60,608 nt of DNA from Succinivibrio dextrinosolvens DSM 3072 (GCF_900167015.1 NZ_FUXX01000012.1:1-60608), one strand, 5' to 3'; shown: positions 1-8,905, counted from the first letter of the stretch. Notes: a model not told the origin generated them from the sequence alone. Translations and numbers: made by a program.

Positions 1-1
1 A

Positions 2-244
2 CGTTCATTAGGTGCTCTATTCAGATTTACAAAAGAACAGATACAGGATATACCTTATCAGGCAGCAATAGATTCTCTAATGAGATGCTTCATTTATATT
101 CCAAAGATTTTAGAAGAAGCAAGCCTGCTAAAGAAAGGTTGTCTTGTTAAAGCAGAGCAGATCATAAATGATCTGTTAGGCTCATGGTTTAACGGGATCT
201 GTAACTTCCTTAAGCAGGTAATTCCATTGCCTCTAGCAAGATAA
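2..244 (+). CDS. C-terminal 80 residues of an unrecognised protein (partial)
   Basis: An open frame enters from the left edge and ends at TAA 242-244. The visible part is mostly helical and amphipathic, rich in Leu, Ile and Lys, and ends in a basic PLPLAR tail. I do not recognise a family. It is cut by the window edge, so the start, length and function are unknown. The next gene begins 350 bases downstream behind its own promoter, so this is probably a separate transcription unit. Confidence 0.5.
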   Translation, partial: RSLGALFRFTKEQIQDIPYQAAIDSLMRCFIYIPKILEEASLLKKGCLVKAEQIINDLLGSWFNGICNFLKQVIPLPLAR

Positions 245-407
245 TAAATCAATACAAGTTTTTAAAGAGCATCAATCCTAGAGTGGATCTGGATTTACTT
301 AAATTTTTTATCTGGGAAACTCGAGTAACTGAATTTATGTCACAAAAGTATCTACTTTTAATCTAAATCTGAGAGGTGTGTTAAAAAGTGTTTCTTTTCT
401 GTTCCTC

Positions 408-436
408 TGCAACACTATACAACACTTTATGTTGCA
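408..436. promoter_or_regulatory. Candidate enhancer-binding-protein site upstream of the sigma-54 promoter
   Basis: TGCAACA (408-414) and TGTTGCA (430-436) are perfect 7-bp inverted repeats with 15 bases between them. A further ATGTTGCG half-site follows at 440-447. The palindrome lies about 75-100 bases upstream of the -24/-12 promoter, a usual place for a bacterial enhancer-binding protein. No such activator is encoded in the window. Assignment is by position and symmetry. Confidence 0.5.
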
Positions 437-509
437 CAAAATGTTGCGTCATTTCACTATAGTTTTAATTTCTTATATTTTTATCCTATATATCAATAAG
501 TTATTTATT

Positions 510-526
510 CTGGCACACTCCTTGCT
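510..526 (+). promoter_or_regulatory. Sigma-54 (-24/-12) promoter of the sugar-diacid operon
   Basis: The sequence reads CTGGCAC-N5-TTGCT. The invariant GG (512-513) and GC (524-525) are separated by exactly 10 bases, matching the RpoN consensus. It lies 68 bases before the aldolase start. The operon is therefore predicted to need RpoN and an ATP-dependent activator, unlike the SdaR-controlled sigma-70 operons of E. coli. Confidence 0.75.
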
Positions 527-593
527 CTCCATATATACATACGTACCATCGTAGTAAACAAAACAATAAATAAACATTCTAAGGAGAATACAT

Positions 594-1487
594 ATGTTAG
601 AAGTAAAAGGCGTGATACCTCCGCTAATCACACCTCTGACAAAAGACGAACACCTTGATGAGGAAGGATTAAAACGTCTTCTTAATTACGTTATCGACGG
701 CGGAGTTCACGGTGTCTTCGTATTGGGAAGTACCGGTGAATTTTACGGACTTGAGTATTCAGAGAAACAGAAGATAGTAGAAAAGACCATCGACGAGGTT
801 AATGGACGTGTTCCTGTATATGTAGGCGCCAGCGCCATCACCACATCAGAGGCGGTAAAGCTTGCAAGGATGGCAAAGTCATGCGGTGCTCAGGCACTGT
901 CTGTTTTAACCCCAATGTTTGTAAGTCCAACAGAGGAAGAGCTATATCAGCATTTCAAAGCAGTTGCAGATGCAACAGATCTTCCAAATATTCTATACAA
1001 CAATCCTGACAAGACAGGTATCAACATGTCACCTCGCCTGGTTAAGAGACTGGCTCAGATCGAGAACATAGTCGGTGTTAAGGATACCAGTGGTGATATC
1101 ACTCTTACCTGCGAATACATCAGACAGAACAATACAGAGAACTCAGAGTTTGCGGTTGTGGCTGGCAAAGACACCATGATCTTCCCCGTTCTGATGTGCG
1201 GCGGAAAGGGATGTGTTGCAGGAACCGCAAATGTACTGCCAAAGCTTGTAGTTGATATCTACAACAAGTACATCGCTAAGGATTATGAAGGAGCTCTGAA
1301 GGCTCAGTATCGCCTTTCAGTATTCAGAAACGCCTATGCACTGGGAAGTTTCCCTGTGGTACCAAAGGATGCACTGAATATCCTAGGAATCAACGTCGGA
1401 CACCCTATCAGACCTATTACACATATGACAGAGGAAGCACAGGTCAAGCTAAAAGCAATTTTAGATGAACTTAAAGACTACCTCTAA
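594..1487 (+). CDS. DapA-family aldolase, probably for 5-keto-4-deoxyglucarate
   Basis: A 297-residue class I (Schiff-base) aldolase of the DHDPS/N-acetylneuraminate lyase family, full length. The GSTGE substrate-binding loop is at 45-49, the catalytic Tyr is Y135 in YNNP and the Schiff-base lysine is K163 in GVKDTSG. An AAGGAG Shine-Dalgarno sits 8 bases before the ATG. It opens an operon with garR, a GntP permease, gudD and garD. I infer that it cleaves 5-keto-4-deoxyglucarate to pyruvate and tartronate semialdehyde, replacing the unrelated HpcH-family GarL of E. coli. A KdgD-type dehydratase/decarboxylase is the alternative, but the neighbouring tartronate semialdehyde reductase favours the aldolase. 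Confidence 0.85.
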   Translation: MLEVKGVIPPLITPLTKDEHLDEEGLKRLLNYVIDGGVHGVFVLGSTGEFYGLEYSEKQKIVEKTIDEVNGRVPVYVGASAITTSEAVKLARMAKSCGAQALSVLTPMFVSPTEEELYQHFKAVADATDLPNILYNNPDKTGINMSPRLVKRLAQIENIVGVKDTSGDITLTCEYIRQNNTENSEFAVVAGKDTMIFPVLMCGGKGCVAGTANVLPKLVVDIYNKYIAKDYEGALKAQYRLSVFRNAYALGSFPVVPKDALNILGINVGHPIRPITHMTEEAQVKLKAILDELKDYL

Positions 1488-1517
1488 TGACTTAAATATA
1501 AAAAGGAGATTATAACA

Positions 1518-2402
1518 ATGAAGATCGGTTTTATTGGTTTGGGAATCATGGGTAAGCCTATGGCACGTAACCTGATGAAAAAGGGACACACCCTGGTTGT
1601 ATCAGGCCATAACAAGGCTGTAGCAGCAGAGTTTCAAAAAGACGGTGCAGGCGTATTTGAGACACCAAGAGAAATTGCTGCAAACTCAGATATCGTCATA
1701 ACCATGCTGCCAAATTCCCCTCAGGTGGAAGAAGTCGTCCTAGGTAAAGACGGTGTCATTGAAGGAGCAAAGAAGGGATCATGTGTTATCGACATGAGCT
1801 CTATTGCTCCTCTTTCCAGCCGCAAGATTGCAGCAGAACTTGAGAAAGTCGGTGTAGATATGCTTGATGCTCCTGTATCAGGCGGTGAACCAAAGGCTAT
1901 CGACGGCACCATCTCTGTAATGGTTGGCGGTAAGCAGGAAGTCTTTGACAAGTACAAGGATGTAATCGGCTGTATGGCAGCATCTGTTGTAAGAACCGGT
2001 GACATCGGTGCAGGTAATGCCACCAAGCTTGCAAATCAGATTATTGTGGCAATCAATATTGCTGCTGTAAGTGAGGCTTTAACTCTTGCAGCCAAGGTTG
2101 GAGTCGAGCCAGAGCTTGTCTATAAGGCAATTCGTGGCGGTCTTGCAGGCAGTACAGTTCTTGATGCCAAGGCACCAATGATGATGGACAGAAACTTCAA
2201 GCCAGGCTTCAGAATCAATCTGCATATCAAGGATTTAAAGAATGTTCTGGATACCTCTCATGAGGTTGGTGTAACTCTGCCACTGACTGCAAGCGTAATG
2301 GAAATTATGCAGGCGCTGAAGGCTGACGGTCATGAGGCTGAAGATCACAGCAGCATCGTAAGATATTACGAAAAGCTGGATAACATCATCGTTAAACGCT
2401 AA
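1518..2402 (+). CDS. garR: 2-hydroxy-3-oxopropionate (tartronate semialdehyde) reductase
   Basis: A 294-residue member of the beta-hydroxyacid dehydrogenase family, full length. The Rossmann motif GLGIMG is at 7-12, the substrate motif DAPVSGG at 117-123 and the catalytic lysine K170 in GNATKLANQ. It should reduce tartronate semialdehyde to D-glycerate with NAD(P)H in the cytoplasm. It starts 30 bases after the aldolase stop behind an AAGGAG site, so the two are cotranscribed. Its position next to a diacid aldolase supports GarR over 3-hydroxyisobutyrate dehydrogenase. Confidence 0.88.
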   Translation: MKIGFIGLGIMGKPMARNLMKKGHTLVVSGHNKAVAAEFQKDGAGVFETPREIAANSDIVITMLPNSPQVEEVVLGKDGVIEGAKKGSCVIDMSSIAPLSSRKIAAELEKVGVDMLDAPVSGGEPKAIDGTISVMVGGKQEVFDKYKDVIGCMAASVVRTGDIGAGNATKLANQIIVAINIAAVSEALTLAAKVGVEPELVYKAIRGGLAGSTVLDAKAPMMMDRNFKPGFRINLHIKDLKNVLDTSHEVGVTLPLTASVMEIMQALKADGHEAEDHSSIVRYYEKLDNIIVKR

Positions 2403-2506
2403 CTACATAAAAAACAAAACAAACATACAGAAACTAATAAGACTGGATTTACAAATCATAAAAAAAAACATAAATTCAGTCTTCAGAACATAACGGAGTG
2501 AGTATT

Positions 2507-3832
2507 ATGAGTCTTGCTATAGTAGCCTTTGGCGTACTACTGCTACTGCTGTTCATGATCAAGTTTAAACTGGACGGCTTTATCTCTCTGATCCTGGTAT
2601 CTCTGATTGTAGGTCTTCTTGAGGGAATGCCTATTGAAGATATCCCTGCAACCATCTACAAGGGTATTGGCGGTCAGCTAAAGAGTCTGGTTCTAATCTT
2701 AGGCTTCGGCGCAATGCTGGGTAAGCTTCTAGGAGATTCAGGCGCAGCACAGAGAATTGCAACCACACTGATTGACAGATTCGGTAAGAAGAATGTTCAG
2801 TGGGCTATGATTCTGACAGCACTGATTATCGGTATTACCATGTTCTTTGAGGCTGGTTTTATCGTTATGCTGCCTATCGTATTCGTGATTGTTGTTCAGA
2901 CAGGCATGCCTCTTTTATATGTAGGTCTGCCAGCTGTTATCGGTCTTTCAACAACCCACAGCTTCCTGCCTCCACATCCTGGTCCAACCGCTGTATGCGG
3001 TATGTATGATGCCAGTGTTGGCGGAACCTTACTGTTAGGACTTATTATTGCAATCCCAGCTGCTATTCTGGTTGGAATCTACTACTCACGTTCAAAATGG
3101 GTTACAAGCTGTGAATCTTCAATTCCAAACGGTCTTACAACCTCAAAAGTTTTCACTGATGAGGAAATGCCTGGCTTTGGAGTAAGTCTGTTCTGTGCCC
3201 TGTTCCCAGTATTTCTGATTGCATCAGCAACACTGTGCGACATGTTCCTGCCAAAGGGAACTTTCGGACTCAAATTCATAGACTTTATCGGTGCAGCTCC
3301 ACTTGCTCTGCTCTTCTCCGTACTTGTTGCAGTTTATCTTTTAGGTCTAAGACGCGGTTCAACCATGACCGAGCTTTCAGCCTCAATGAAGAATTCAATC
3401 AAGTCCATGGCCATGATTATCCTGGTTATCGGTGCCGGCGGTGCTTTCAAGCAGGTTATCGTTGATGCAGGTGTAGGCAGAGATATCGCTGAAATTGCAA
3501 AAGGTATCGATGTATCACCTATCATCATGGCATGGGCTGTTGCTGCAATCGTCCGTACAGCAGTAGGTTCAGCAACTGTTGCAATCACCACTGCCGCAGG
3601 TATTGTTCTGCCAATCGTTCAGCAGAGCGGAATCAGCCCAGAGCTTATGGTTCTTGCAACCTCATGCGGAAGTATCTTCGCTTCTCATGTTAACGATCCT
3701 GGTTTCTGGATGTTTAAGGAATATTTCAACATGCCGGTTTCACAGGCAATCAAGGTACGTACAACCTATACCTGTATCCTGTCAGTACTGGGACTAATCG
3801 GTGTACTGGCTATAAATGCGGTAATCGGTTAA
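2507..3832 (+). CDS. GntP-family sugar-acid:H+ symporter
   Basis: A 441-residue, very hydrophobic inner-membrane permease with about 12 predicted helices and the GntP-family signatures FFEAGFIVMLPI and THSFLPPHPGP. The family imports gluconate-like sugar acids with protons; here glucarate or galactarate is the likely substrate from context. I chose ATG 2507 over the in-frame GTG at 2498, because GGAG at 2495-2498 is correctly spaced for 2507 and overlaps the GTG. It lies between garR and gudD on the same strand. E. coli uses an MFS transporter (GudP/GarP) for this step, so this is a non-orthologous replacement. Confidence 0.88.
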   Translation: MSLAIVAFGVLLLLLFMIKFKLDGFISLILVSLIVGLLEGMPIEDIPATIYKGIGGQLKSLVLILGFGAMLGKLLGDSGAAQRIATTLIDRFGKKNVQWAMILTALIIGITMFFEAGFIVMLPIVFVIVVQTGMPLLYVGLPAVIGLSTTHSFLPPHPGPTAVCGMYDASVGGTLLLGLIIAIPAAILVGIYYSRSKWVTSCESSIPNGLTTSKVFTDEEMPGFGVSLFCALFPVFLIASATLCDMFLPKGTFGLKFIDFIGAAPLALLFSVLVAVYLLGLRRGSTMTELSASMKNSIKSMAMIILVIGAGGAFKQVIVDAGVGRDIAEIAKGIDVSPIIMAWAVAAIVRTAVGSATVAITTAAGIVLPIVQQSGISPELMVLATSCGSIFASHVNDPGFWMFKEYFNMPVSQAIKVRTTYTCILSVLGLIGVLAINAVIG

Positions 3833-3882
3833 CAGATATAACAACATAGATTAAAAGAACACATATATAAGGAATAAATAAA

Positions 3883-5214
3883 ATGGCTAAGACCCCTAAA
3901 ATTACAAAAATGGAAGTGCTTCCTGTTGCAGGCCACGACTCAATGCTGTTAAACCTTTCAGGTGCACACAGCCCATATTTCACCCGTAATGTAGTAATTC
4001 TGACAGATGAGACCGGAAATGTCGGTTTGGGCGAGGTTCCTGGCGTAGGTAAGATCACTTCAGCTCTTGAAGACATCAAAAAGATTGTTATCGGTTCAGA
4101 GATCGGTGACTACAGAAGAGTATTAAATGAGATTGGCAACGCTCTTAACGCTGACAATGAGGAACGCGGCAATCAGACCTTCGATCTGCGTACCGGTATT
4201 CATGTAAAGACTGCTATTGAAGCACCAATGCTTGACCTGTTAGGTCAGTTCATGGGACTTCCTGTCTGCAATCTTTTAGGAGAAGGAAAACAGCGCGACA
4301 AGGTAAAAGTCTTAGGCTATCTGTTCTTTATCGGTGACAGAAAGAAGACCGATCTTGATTATCTTTCAAATCCTGACTCAGACTGTGACTGGTACCGTCT
4401 GCGCTGTGAAGAGGCTATGACACCAGAATCAATCGTAGCCCTGGCAAAGGCTGCTCACAAAAAGTACGGCTTCAATGACTTCAAGCTCAAGGGCGGTGTG
4501 CTGCCAGGTGCAGAGGAAATGAAGGCAATCCGCGCGTTAAAGGAGGCTTTCCCAGAGGCTCGTATTACTCTGGATCCAAACGGTGGCTGGCTGCTTGAGG
4601 ATGCAGTAAAGCTTGTTGACGGCATGCAGGGTATTCTATCCTACTGCGAAGATCCATGCGGTGCAGAGAAAGGCATGTCAGGCCGAGAGGTTATGTCTGA
4701 GTTCCGCCGTCGTACCGGTTTCCCAACCGCAACCAACATGATCGCAACCGACTGGAGACAGATGGCAAACTCTCTAATGCTTCAGTCTGTTGATATTCCT
4801 CTGGCTGATCCTCACTTCTGGACCATGGAGGGAAGTGTTCGTGTAGGCCAGCTGTGCCAGGCATTCAACCTGACCTGGGGTTCTCATTCAAACAACCACT
4901 TTGATATTTCTCTTGCAATGTTTGTCCACACTGCAGCAGCAGTTCCTGGTCGTGTGACCGCTGTTGATACACACTGGATCTGGCAGGAGGGTACAGAGCA
5001 TCTTACAAAGGCACCTCTACAGATCAAAGATGGCTTTATCGAGGTTCCAAACAAGCCTGGTCTTGGTATTGAGCCTGATATGGACAGCATCTACAAGGCA
5101 AATGAGCTCTTTAAGAAGAAGTGTCTTGGAAACCGTGATGATGCTATGGCAATGCAGTATCTTATCAAGGGCTGGAAGTTCGATCCAAAGAGACCATGTC
5201 TTGTAAGAGATTAG
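3883..5214 (+). CDS. gudD: Glucarate dehydratase
   Basis: A 443-residue enolase-superfamily enzyme, close in length to E. coli GudD. The basic motif FKLKGG carries K201 and K203, the metal ligands are D231 (DPNGG), E256 (EDPCG) and N285 (TNMIATD), and H335 lies in GSHSNNH. These match the known catalytic set with a four-residue offset. It dehydrates D-glucarate to 5-keto-4-deoxy-D-glucarate using Mg2+. It follows the permease by 50 bases. Two hairpin-plus-T-run structures come after the stop, which could reduce readthrough into garD. Confidence 0.95.
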   Translation: MAKTPKITKMEVLPVAGHDSMLLNLSGAHSPYFTRNVVILTDETGNVGLGEVPGVGKITSALEDIKKIVIGSEIGDYRRVLNEIGNALNADNEERGNQTFDLRTGIHVKTAIEAPMLDLLGQFMGLPVCNLLGEGKQRDKVKVLGYLFFIGDRKKTDLDYLSNPDSDCDWYRLRCEEAMTPESIVALAKAAHKKYGFNDFKLKGGVLPGAEEMKAIRALKEAFPEARITLDPNGGWLLEDAVKLVDGMQGILSYCEDPCGAEKGMSGREVMSEFRRRTGFPTATNMIATDWRQMANSLMLQSVDIPLADPHFWTMEGSVRVGQLCQAFNLTWGSHSNNHFDISLAMFVHTAAAVPGRVTAVDTHWIWQEGTEHLTKAPLQIKDGFIEVPNKPGLGIEPDMDSIYKANELFKKKCLGNRDDAMAMQYLIKGWKFDPKRPCLVRD

Positions 5215-5230
5215 TGGTCATATGTGTGTG

Positions 5231-5270
5231 ACGGTACTGAATTCGTCATCAATTTGGTACCGTATTTTTT
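5231..5270 (+). terminator. Hairpin with T-run after gudD
   Basis: ACGGTAC (5231-5237) pairs with GTACCGT (5257-5263), with further AATT pairing possible inside the loop. A run of six T follows (5265-5270). It is the first of two tandem terminator-like structures inside the operon. Confidence 0.6.
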
Positions 5271-5318
5271 CCGATGCAAGCAAGAAACATTTAGTTATTT
5301 AATCTGACAAAATGGATT

Positions 5319-5346
5319 AACGGTCTGAATTCAGGCCGTTTTTTTT
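5319..5346 (+). terminator. Strong intrinsic terminator between gudD and garD
   Basis: AACGGTCTG (5319-5327) pairs with CAGGCCGTT (5332-5340), with one G-T wobble and an AATT loop, and eight T follow. The garD start codon is only 12 bases past the T-run. garD must therefore be reached by readthrough or by a promoter between 5271 and 5318 that I cannot identify. Confidence 0.75.
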
Positions 5347-5357
5347 AGGAAAATCCT

Positions 5358-6884
5358 ATGGAAGAAAATATTAGATTTACAGTCAAAATAAACGATAGGG
5401 ACAATGTCGCCATAGCTCTTTATGATCTGAAAAAAGGCCAGACTATCGAAGACGGTATTACCGTTCAGACAGATATTCCTCAGGCACACAAGGTTCTGCT
5501 CTGCGACCTTAAAAAGGATGATGCGGTAATCCGCTACGGAGTGATGCTCGGAACACTTAAGGAAGATATGAAGGCAGGAAGCTGGATAAACGAGTACTCC
5601 CTGAATCTGCCTTTAAGACCATCTCTTGAGAATCTTCCCTATGCCACACATCTTAAGGATGTAAATGAGCTTCCTATGCCAAAGAGAACAACCTGGTTTG
5701 GCTACAGAAACAAAACAGGTCCTGCCGGAACCAGAAATCTTCTGGGAATTGTAACAACAGTACAGTGTGCTGCAGGTGTCGTAAAGAAAGCTGTAGAAAG
5801 AATAAAAAGAGAGCTTCTGCCTTTATATCCAAACGTCGATGATGTTGTTGCGGTAACTCATCCATACGGATGCGGTGTTGCCATCAATGCTCCTGATGCT
5901 GTAATTCCAATCAGAGCCATCAGAAACCTGATAAAACAGCCTAATTTCGGAGGAGAAATTATGGTGGTAGGCTTAGGATGCGAAAAACTCACCTTTGACA
6001 GAGTGTTAGATGAGAAGGACAACACTCCTGAAAATACCCTGCTGCTTCAGAGTTTCCCTGGCTATAAGGCTATGATGGACGGTCTTATGGAAATGGCAAA
6101 AAAGAAGCTGGAGAAGCTCAATCAGAGAACCAGAGAAGAATTACCTCTCTCTGAACTCTTAATCGGCATGCAGTGTGGCGGTTCAGATGCCTTCAGCGGT
6201 GTAACAGCAAATCCGTCTGCAGGCTATGCTGCCGACATGCTGGTCAGAGGAGGAGGAACCGTCATGTTCAGTGAGGTTACAGAATTCCGAGATGGTGTAC
6301 ATATTCTGGCATCACGCTGTGTTGACAGAGAACAGCGCGATAAGCTGGTAGCTGAAGTCGGCTGGTACGATCGCTATCTTGAAATCGGCAGAGTCGACAG
6401 AGACGCCAATCCATCTCCTGGTAACAAGGCAGGAGGTTTATCCAATATCGTTGAAAAGGCAATGGGCTCCATTGCAAAATCTGGTACAGCATCCATCAGC
6501 GAAGTAATCGGTCCTGGAGAGAAACCTACAAAACACGGTCTAATCTGTGCATGCACACCTGCAAGTGATATTGTCTGTGGACCATCTCAGGTAGCATCAG
6601 GTATTGGTCTTCAGGTATTCATGACCGGAAGAGGAACACCTTATGGTCTCGAAATTGCACCAGTTTTAAAAGTGTGCAGTAGAAACGAGATGAAAAGTCA
6701 CTGGTTTGATATGATAGACATATCGGCCGGAGATGTTGCAACAGGAAAGAAAACCATCAAAGAAGTTGGTGAGGAAATCTTTAACTTCATACTGGATGTT
6801 GCCTCCGGCATTAAACAGCCATACAGTGATCAGTATGGTTTCCACAACGATATGTGCATATTCAATCCTGCACCAATAACATAA
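5358..6884 (+). CDS. garD: Galactarate dehydratase
   Basis: A 508-residue UxaA/GarD-family dehydratase that aligns along its length with E. coli GarD from memory. Shared blocks include GYRN, HPYGCGVAINAP, VVGLGCEK, MQCGGSDAFSGVTANP, SPGNK and GRGTPYGLE. It dehydrates galactarate (meso-galactarate) to 5-keto-4-deoxyglucarate with Fe2+, feeding the same aldolase as gudD. The N-terminal SAF-like domain covers roughly residues 1-100 and the catalytic part the rest. The ATG follows a GGAAAA stretch immediately after a strong terminator hairpin. Confidence 0.93.
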   Translation: MEENIRFTVKINDRDNVAIALYDLKKGQTIEDGITVQTDIPQAHKVLLCDLKKDDAVIRYGVMLGTLKEDMKAGSWINEYSLNLPLRPSLENLPYATHLKDVNELPMPKRTTWFGYRNKTGPAGTRNLLGIVTTVQCAAGVVKKAVERIKRELLPLYPNVDDVVAVTHPYGCGVAINAPDAVIPIRAIRNLIKQPNFGGEIMVVGLGCEKLTFDRVLDEKDNTPENTLLLQSFPGYKAMMDGLMEMAKKKLEKLNQRTREELPLSELLIGMQCGGSDAFSGVTANPSAGYAADMLVRGGGTVMFSEVTEFRDGVHILASRCVDREQRDKLVAEVGWYDRYLEIGRVDRDANPSPGNKAGGLSNIVEKAMGSIAKSGTASISEVIGPGEKPTKHGLICACTPASDIVCGPSQVASGIGLQVFMTGRGTPYGLEIAPVLKVCSRNEMKSHWFDMIDISAGDVATGKKTIKEVGEEIFNFILDVASGIKQPYSDQYGFHNDMCIFNPAPIT

Positions 6885-6898
6885 GGCTCATTTTTTTT

Positions 6899-7753
6899 AT
6901 GAAGGAATATGTAACCTTAAAGAATGGACTAAAAATGCCTCGTCTTGGCATGGGAATGTGGTATATCGGAGAAGAATCCACCAAGGCCCGTGGCGAGTAT
7001 GAGGCTATACGCATGGGTATTGATGCTGGTTTAAAACTTATCGATACGGCAGAAATGTACGGCATGGGAAGATCTGAATCCTTTGTCGGAAGAGCTATCA
7101 AAAACTACGACAGAAGTTCTCTCTTTCTGGTATCTAAGGTTCTGCCATCCAACGCCGGACGAAACCACATCAGATCATCTCTTGAGCATTCTCTGAGAAG
7201 ACTTGAGACTGACTATCTTGATCTGTACCTTTATCACTGGATTGGTGAAACGCCATTCCCTGAGGTTGTCGAAAGCATGGAACGCTTTGTTGAGGAAGGA
7301 ATCATCAGATCCTGGGGCGTATCCAATTTTGACACAGAGGACATGATTGAACTTGTTGAACACAGCGGAGGCGAGAACTGCGTTGTAAATCAGGTTCTCT
7401 ATCACCTAGGCTCCCGCGGTATTGAATATGATCTTCTGCCATATCTTAAGGATAAAAACATCTTTCCTATGAGCTACTGCCCTTTAGCTCAGGGCGGTTC
7501 TCTTTCTCGAGGAATTCTGCAGGATGAAACTGTTCAGAAGATTGCAAGAAACCATAACCTGAGCCCATCTCAGGTTCTACTGGCATTTGTGCTTGCGAAT
7601 GAGGATATGATTGCGATCCCAAGAAGTTCAAGTGCCAAGCACATGCTTGAAAACGCAGCTGTCAGAAATACAGCCTTAAGCCAGGAAGAACTTGCTCTTT
7701 TAAATAAGGCTTTCCCGGCACCAGATCACAAGGTCCCTCTGGACATGTGCTAA
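6899..7753 (+). CDS. Aldo/keto reductase
   Basis: A 284-residue AKR-fold oxidoreductase. The catalytic tetrad is visible as Asp and Tyr in IDTAEMYG, Lys in LVSKVLP and His in YLYHW, and the cofactor-binding IPRSSS motif is near the C-terminus. It should be NADPH-dependent. I chose ATG 6899, 12 bases after AAGG, rather than the ATG at 6854 inside garD. As last gene of the operon it may reduce an aldehyde or uronate intermediate, but its substrate cannot be read from sequence. Its stop overlaps that of the convergent regulator. Confidence 0.85.
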   Translation: MKEYVTLKNGLKMPRLGMGMWYIGEESTKARGEYEAIRMGIDAGLKLIDTAEMYGMGRSESFVGRAIKNYDRSSLFLVSKVLPSNAGRNHIRSSLEHSLRRLETDYLDLYLYHWIGETPFPEVVESMERFVEEGIIRSWGVSNFDTEDMIELVEHSGGENCVVNQVLYHLGSRGIEYDLLPYLKDKNIFPMSYCPLAQGGSLSRGILQDETVQKIARNHNLSPSQVLLAFVLANEDMIAIPRSSSAKHMLENAAVRNTALSQEELALLNKAFPAPDHKVPLDMC

Positions 7754-8211
7754 TCTACATTGCTTAGCAGCTTTAACAGTAATACCTTAAGCTGCTTTGC
7801 ATCCTCCATGCTGAAGCCCTGCTTGTTCTCACTGATGCGACAGCAGATCTTCTGAGGAATATCTTTTACTTTTTCCTTAAGCTGACGTCCCTGTGGAGTT
7901 ATCTCGACGATAACAACGCGTTCATCAGACTCATCACGATATTTTTTTATATGTCCCAGAGAACATAGTTTCTTTATAACAGGAGTGAGAGTACCAGAAT
8001 CCAGGTATAGTTTTGCACCAAGATCCTTGACTGTAATTTTCTCATGTTCCCACATAACCATCATGGTTACATACTGAGTGTAGGTAAGACCTGAATCCTT
8101 AAGAAGTCCGGCATAGTTGTTAACAACCCTTCTGGCACAGGCATATAGAGGGAAACAGACCTGATTCTCAAGTAAAAGTGGGTCGTTTTTATCTTTTTTT
8201 TGCATATTCAT
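7750..8211 (-). CDS. OhrR-like MarR-family peroxide-sensing repressor
   Basis: A 153-residue MarR-family winged-helix protein. The block QVCFPLYACAR near the N-terminus matches the OhrR subgroup, whose first Cys is the peroxide sensor, and GLTYTQYVTMMVMWE and YLDSGTLTPVIKKL are also OhrR-like. The ATG at 8211 is chosen over a TTG at 8250; another ATG lies at 8205. It is divergent from a thioredoxin-like gene whose promoter overlaps an AT-rich palindrome, so that gene is its likely target. It converges on the diacid operon by 3 bases and probably does not control it. No ohr gene is adjacent. Confidence 0.78.
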   Translation of the reverse strand: MNMQKKDKNDPLLLENQVCFPLYACARRVVNNYAGLLKDSGLTYTQYVTMMVMWEHEKITVKDLGAKLYLDSGTLTPVIKKLCSLGHIKKYRDESDERVVIVEITPQGRQLKEKVKDIPQKICCRISENKQGFSMEDAKQLKVLLLKLLSNVD

Positions 8212-8250
8212 TAAATGTTTTCCAAGGTGAAATGTTTTACTTTCAGGCAA

Positions 8251-8269
8251 TCTGTCTTTTAAAGACAGA
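8251..8269. promoter_or_regulatory. 19-bp near-perfect palindrome upstream of the OhrR-like gene
   Basis: TCTGTCTTT and AAAGACAGA are 9-bp inverted repeats around one base. It lies 40 bases upstream of the chosen regulator ATG, inside its leader or promoter. It may be an operator or a short leader hairpin. It differs in sequence from the AT-rich palindrome at the thioredoxin promoter. Confidence 0.4.
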
Positions 8270-8371
8270 GTAAATTCACTCTTATGTAAGCTTTATTTTA
8301 TCAGTTTTATTTAATTTTTTTCTATATTCATGCGCTTATGTGAATTCAGCATATTTTTATAAAATTTCCTT

Positions 8372-8408
8372 AAATTTAATTTGACACAATTAAATTTTAC
8401 TATATAAT
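8372..8408 (+). promoter_or_regulatory. Sigma-70 promoter overlapping an OhrR-type palindrome
   Basis: TTGACA (8381-8386) and TATAAT (8403-8408) are consensus hexamers 16 bases apart. AAATTTAATT (8372-8381) and AATTAAATTT (8388-8397) are perfect 10-bp inverted repeats straddling the -35. The core resembles the AT-rich operators recalled for Bacillus OhrR. A bound repressor would block RNA polymerase. Confidence 0.65.
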
Positions 8409-8517
8409 GATAATAAATTAAACAAGCGGAGCTGATAAATATGATCATCTCCGATTTATGAAGAGATATCTAAATACCTTTAAAGCAAAAATTTTAAAAG
8501 CACCAGGAGAAAATATT

Positions 8518-8835
8518 ATGTCAATGATGCCAGTAAATACTGATAGTTTTGAAAAGGAAGTTTTAGGTGATGACAGCTTCAAGATGATGTTTGTCGGCGC
8601 TGAGTGGTGTGGCCACTGCAAGGCAATGAGACCGGGAGTAATGGAGTTTTCAGCAGAAAATCCTGATATCAAGCTCTGTTACGCAGATGCAGATGAGTCA
8701 GCAGAGCTTGCTGAGAGATTCGGAATCACAAGTATACCTGTTACCCTTGTATTCAAGGATAAAAAAGAAGTTTTAAGAAAGGTCGGAGCTCTATCTAAGC
8801 AGGATTTAGGTGAGATTGTAAAAAATTACCGCTAA
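8518..8835 (+). CDS. Thioredoxin-like protein
   Basis: A 105-residue single-domain thioredoxin with the redox motif WCGHC, the cis-Pro context SIPVT and no signal peptide, so cytoplasmic. The active site is WCGHC rather than the WCGPC of classical TrxA. An AGGAGA site 7 bases before ATG 8518 decides the start; the upstream in-frame ATG at 8458 has none. It lies behind a near-consensus promoter with a likely OhrR operator and ends at a clear terminator. I infer a role in thiol repair during peroxide stress. Confidence 0.85.
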   Translation: MSMMPVNTDSFEKEVLGDDSFKMMFVGAEWCGHCKAMRPGVMEFSAENPDIKLCYADADESAELAERFGITSIPVTLVFKDKKEVLRKVGALSKQDLGEIVKNYR

Positions 8836-8876
8836 ATAACAAGACGCTATATAACCAACAAAAAACTGTTGTTTAA

Positions 8877-8905
8877 GCCTGAAGATCCCTTCAGGCATTT
8901 TTTTT
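8877..8905 (+). terminator. Intrinsic terminator of the thioredoxin-like gene
   Basis: GCCTGAA (8877-8883) and TTCAGGC (8890-8896) form a 7-bp stem with a 6-base loop, followed by eight T. Confidence 0.85.

Noticed and set aside
6854-6898. Upstream start for the aldo/keto reductase inside garD
   Set aside because: The extra residues are not family-like and the ATG at 6899 follows AAGG after the garD stop.
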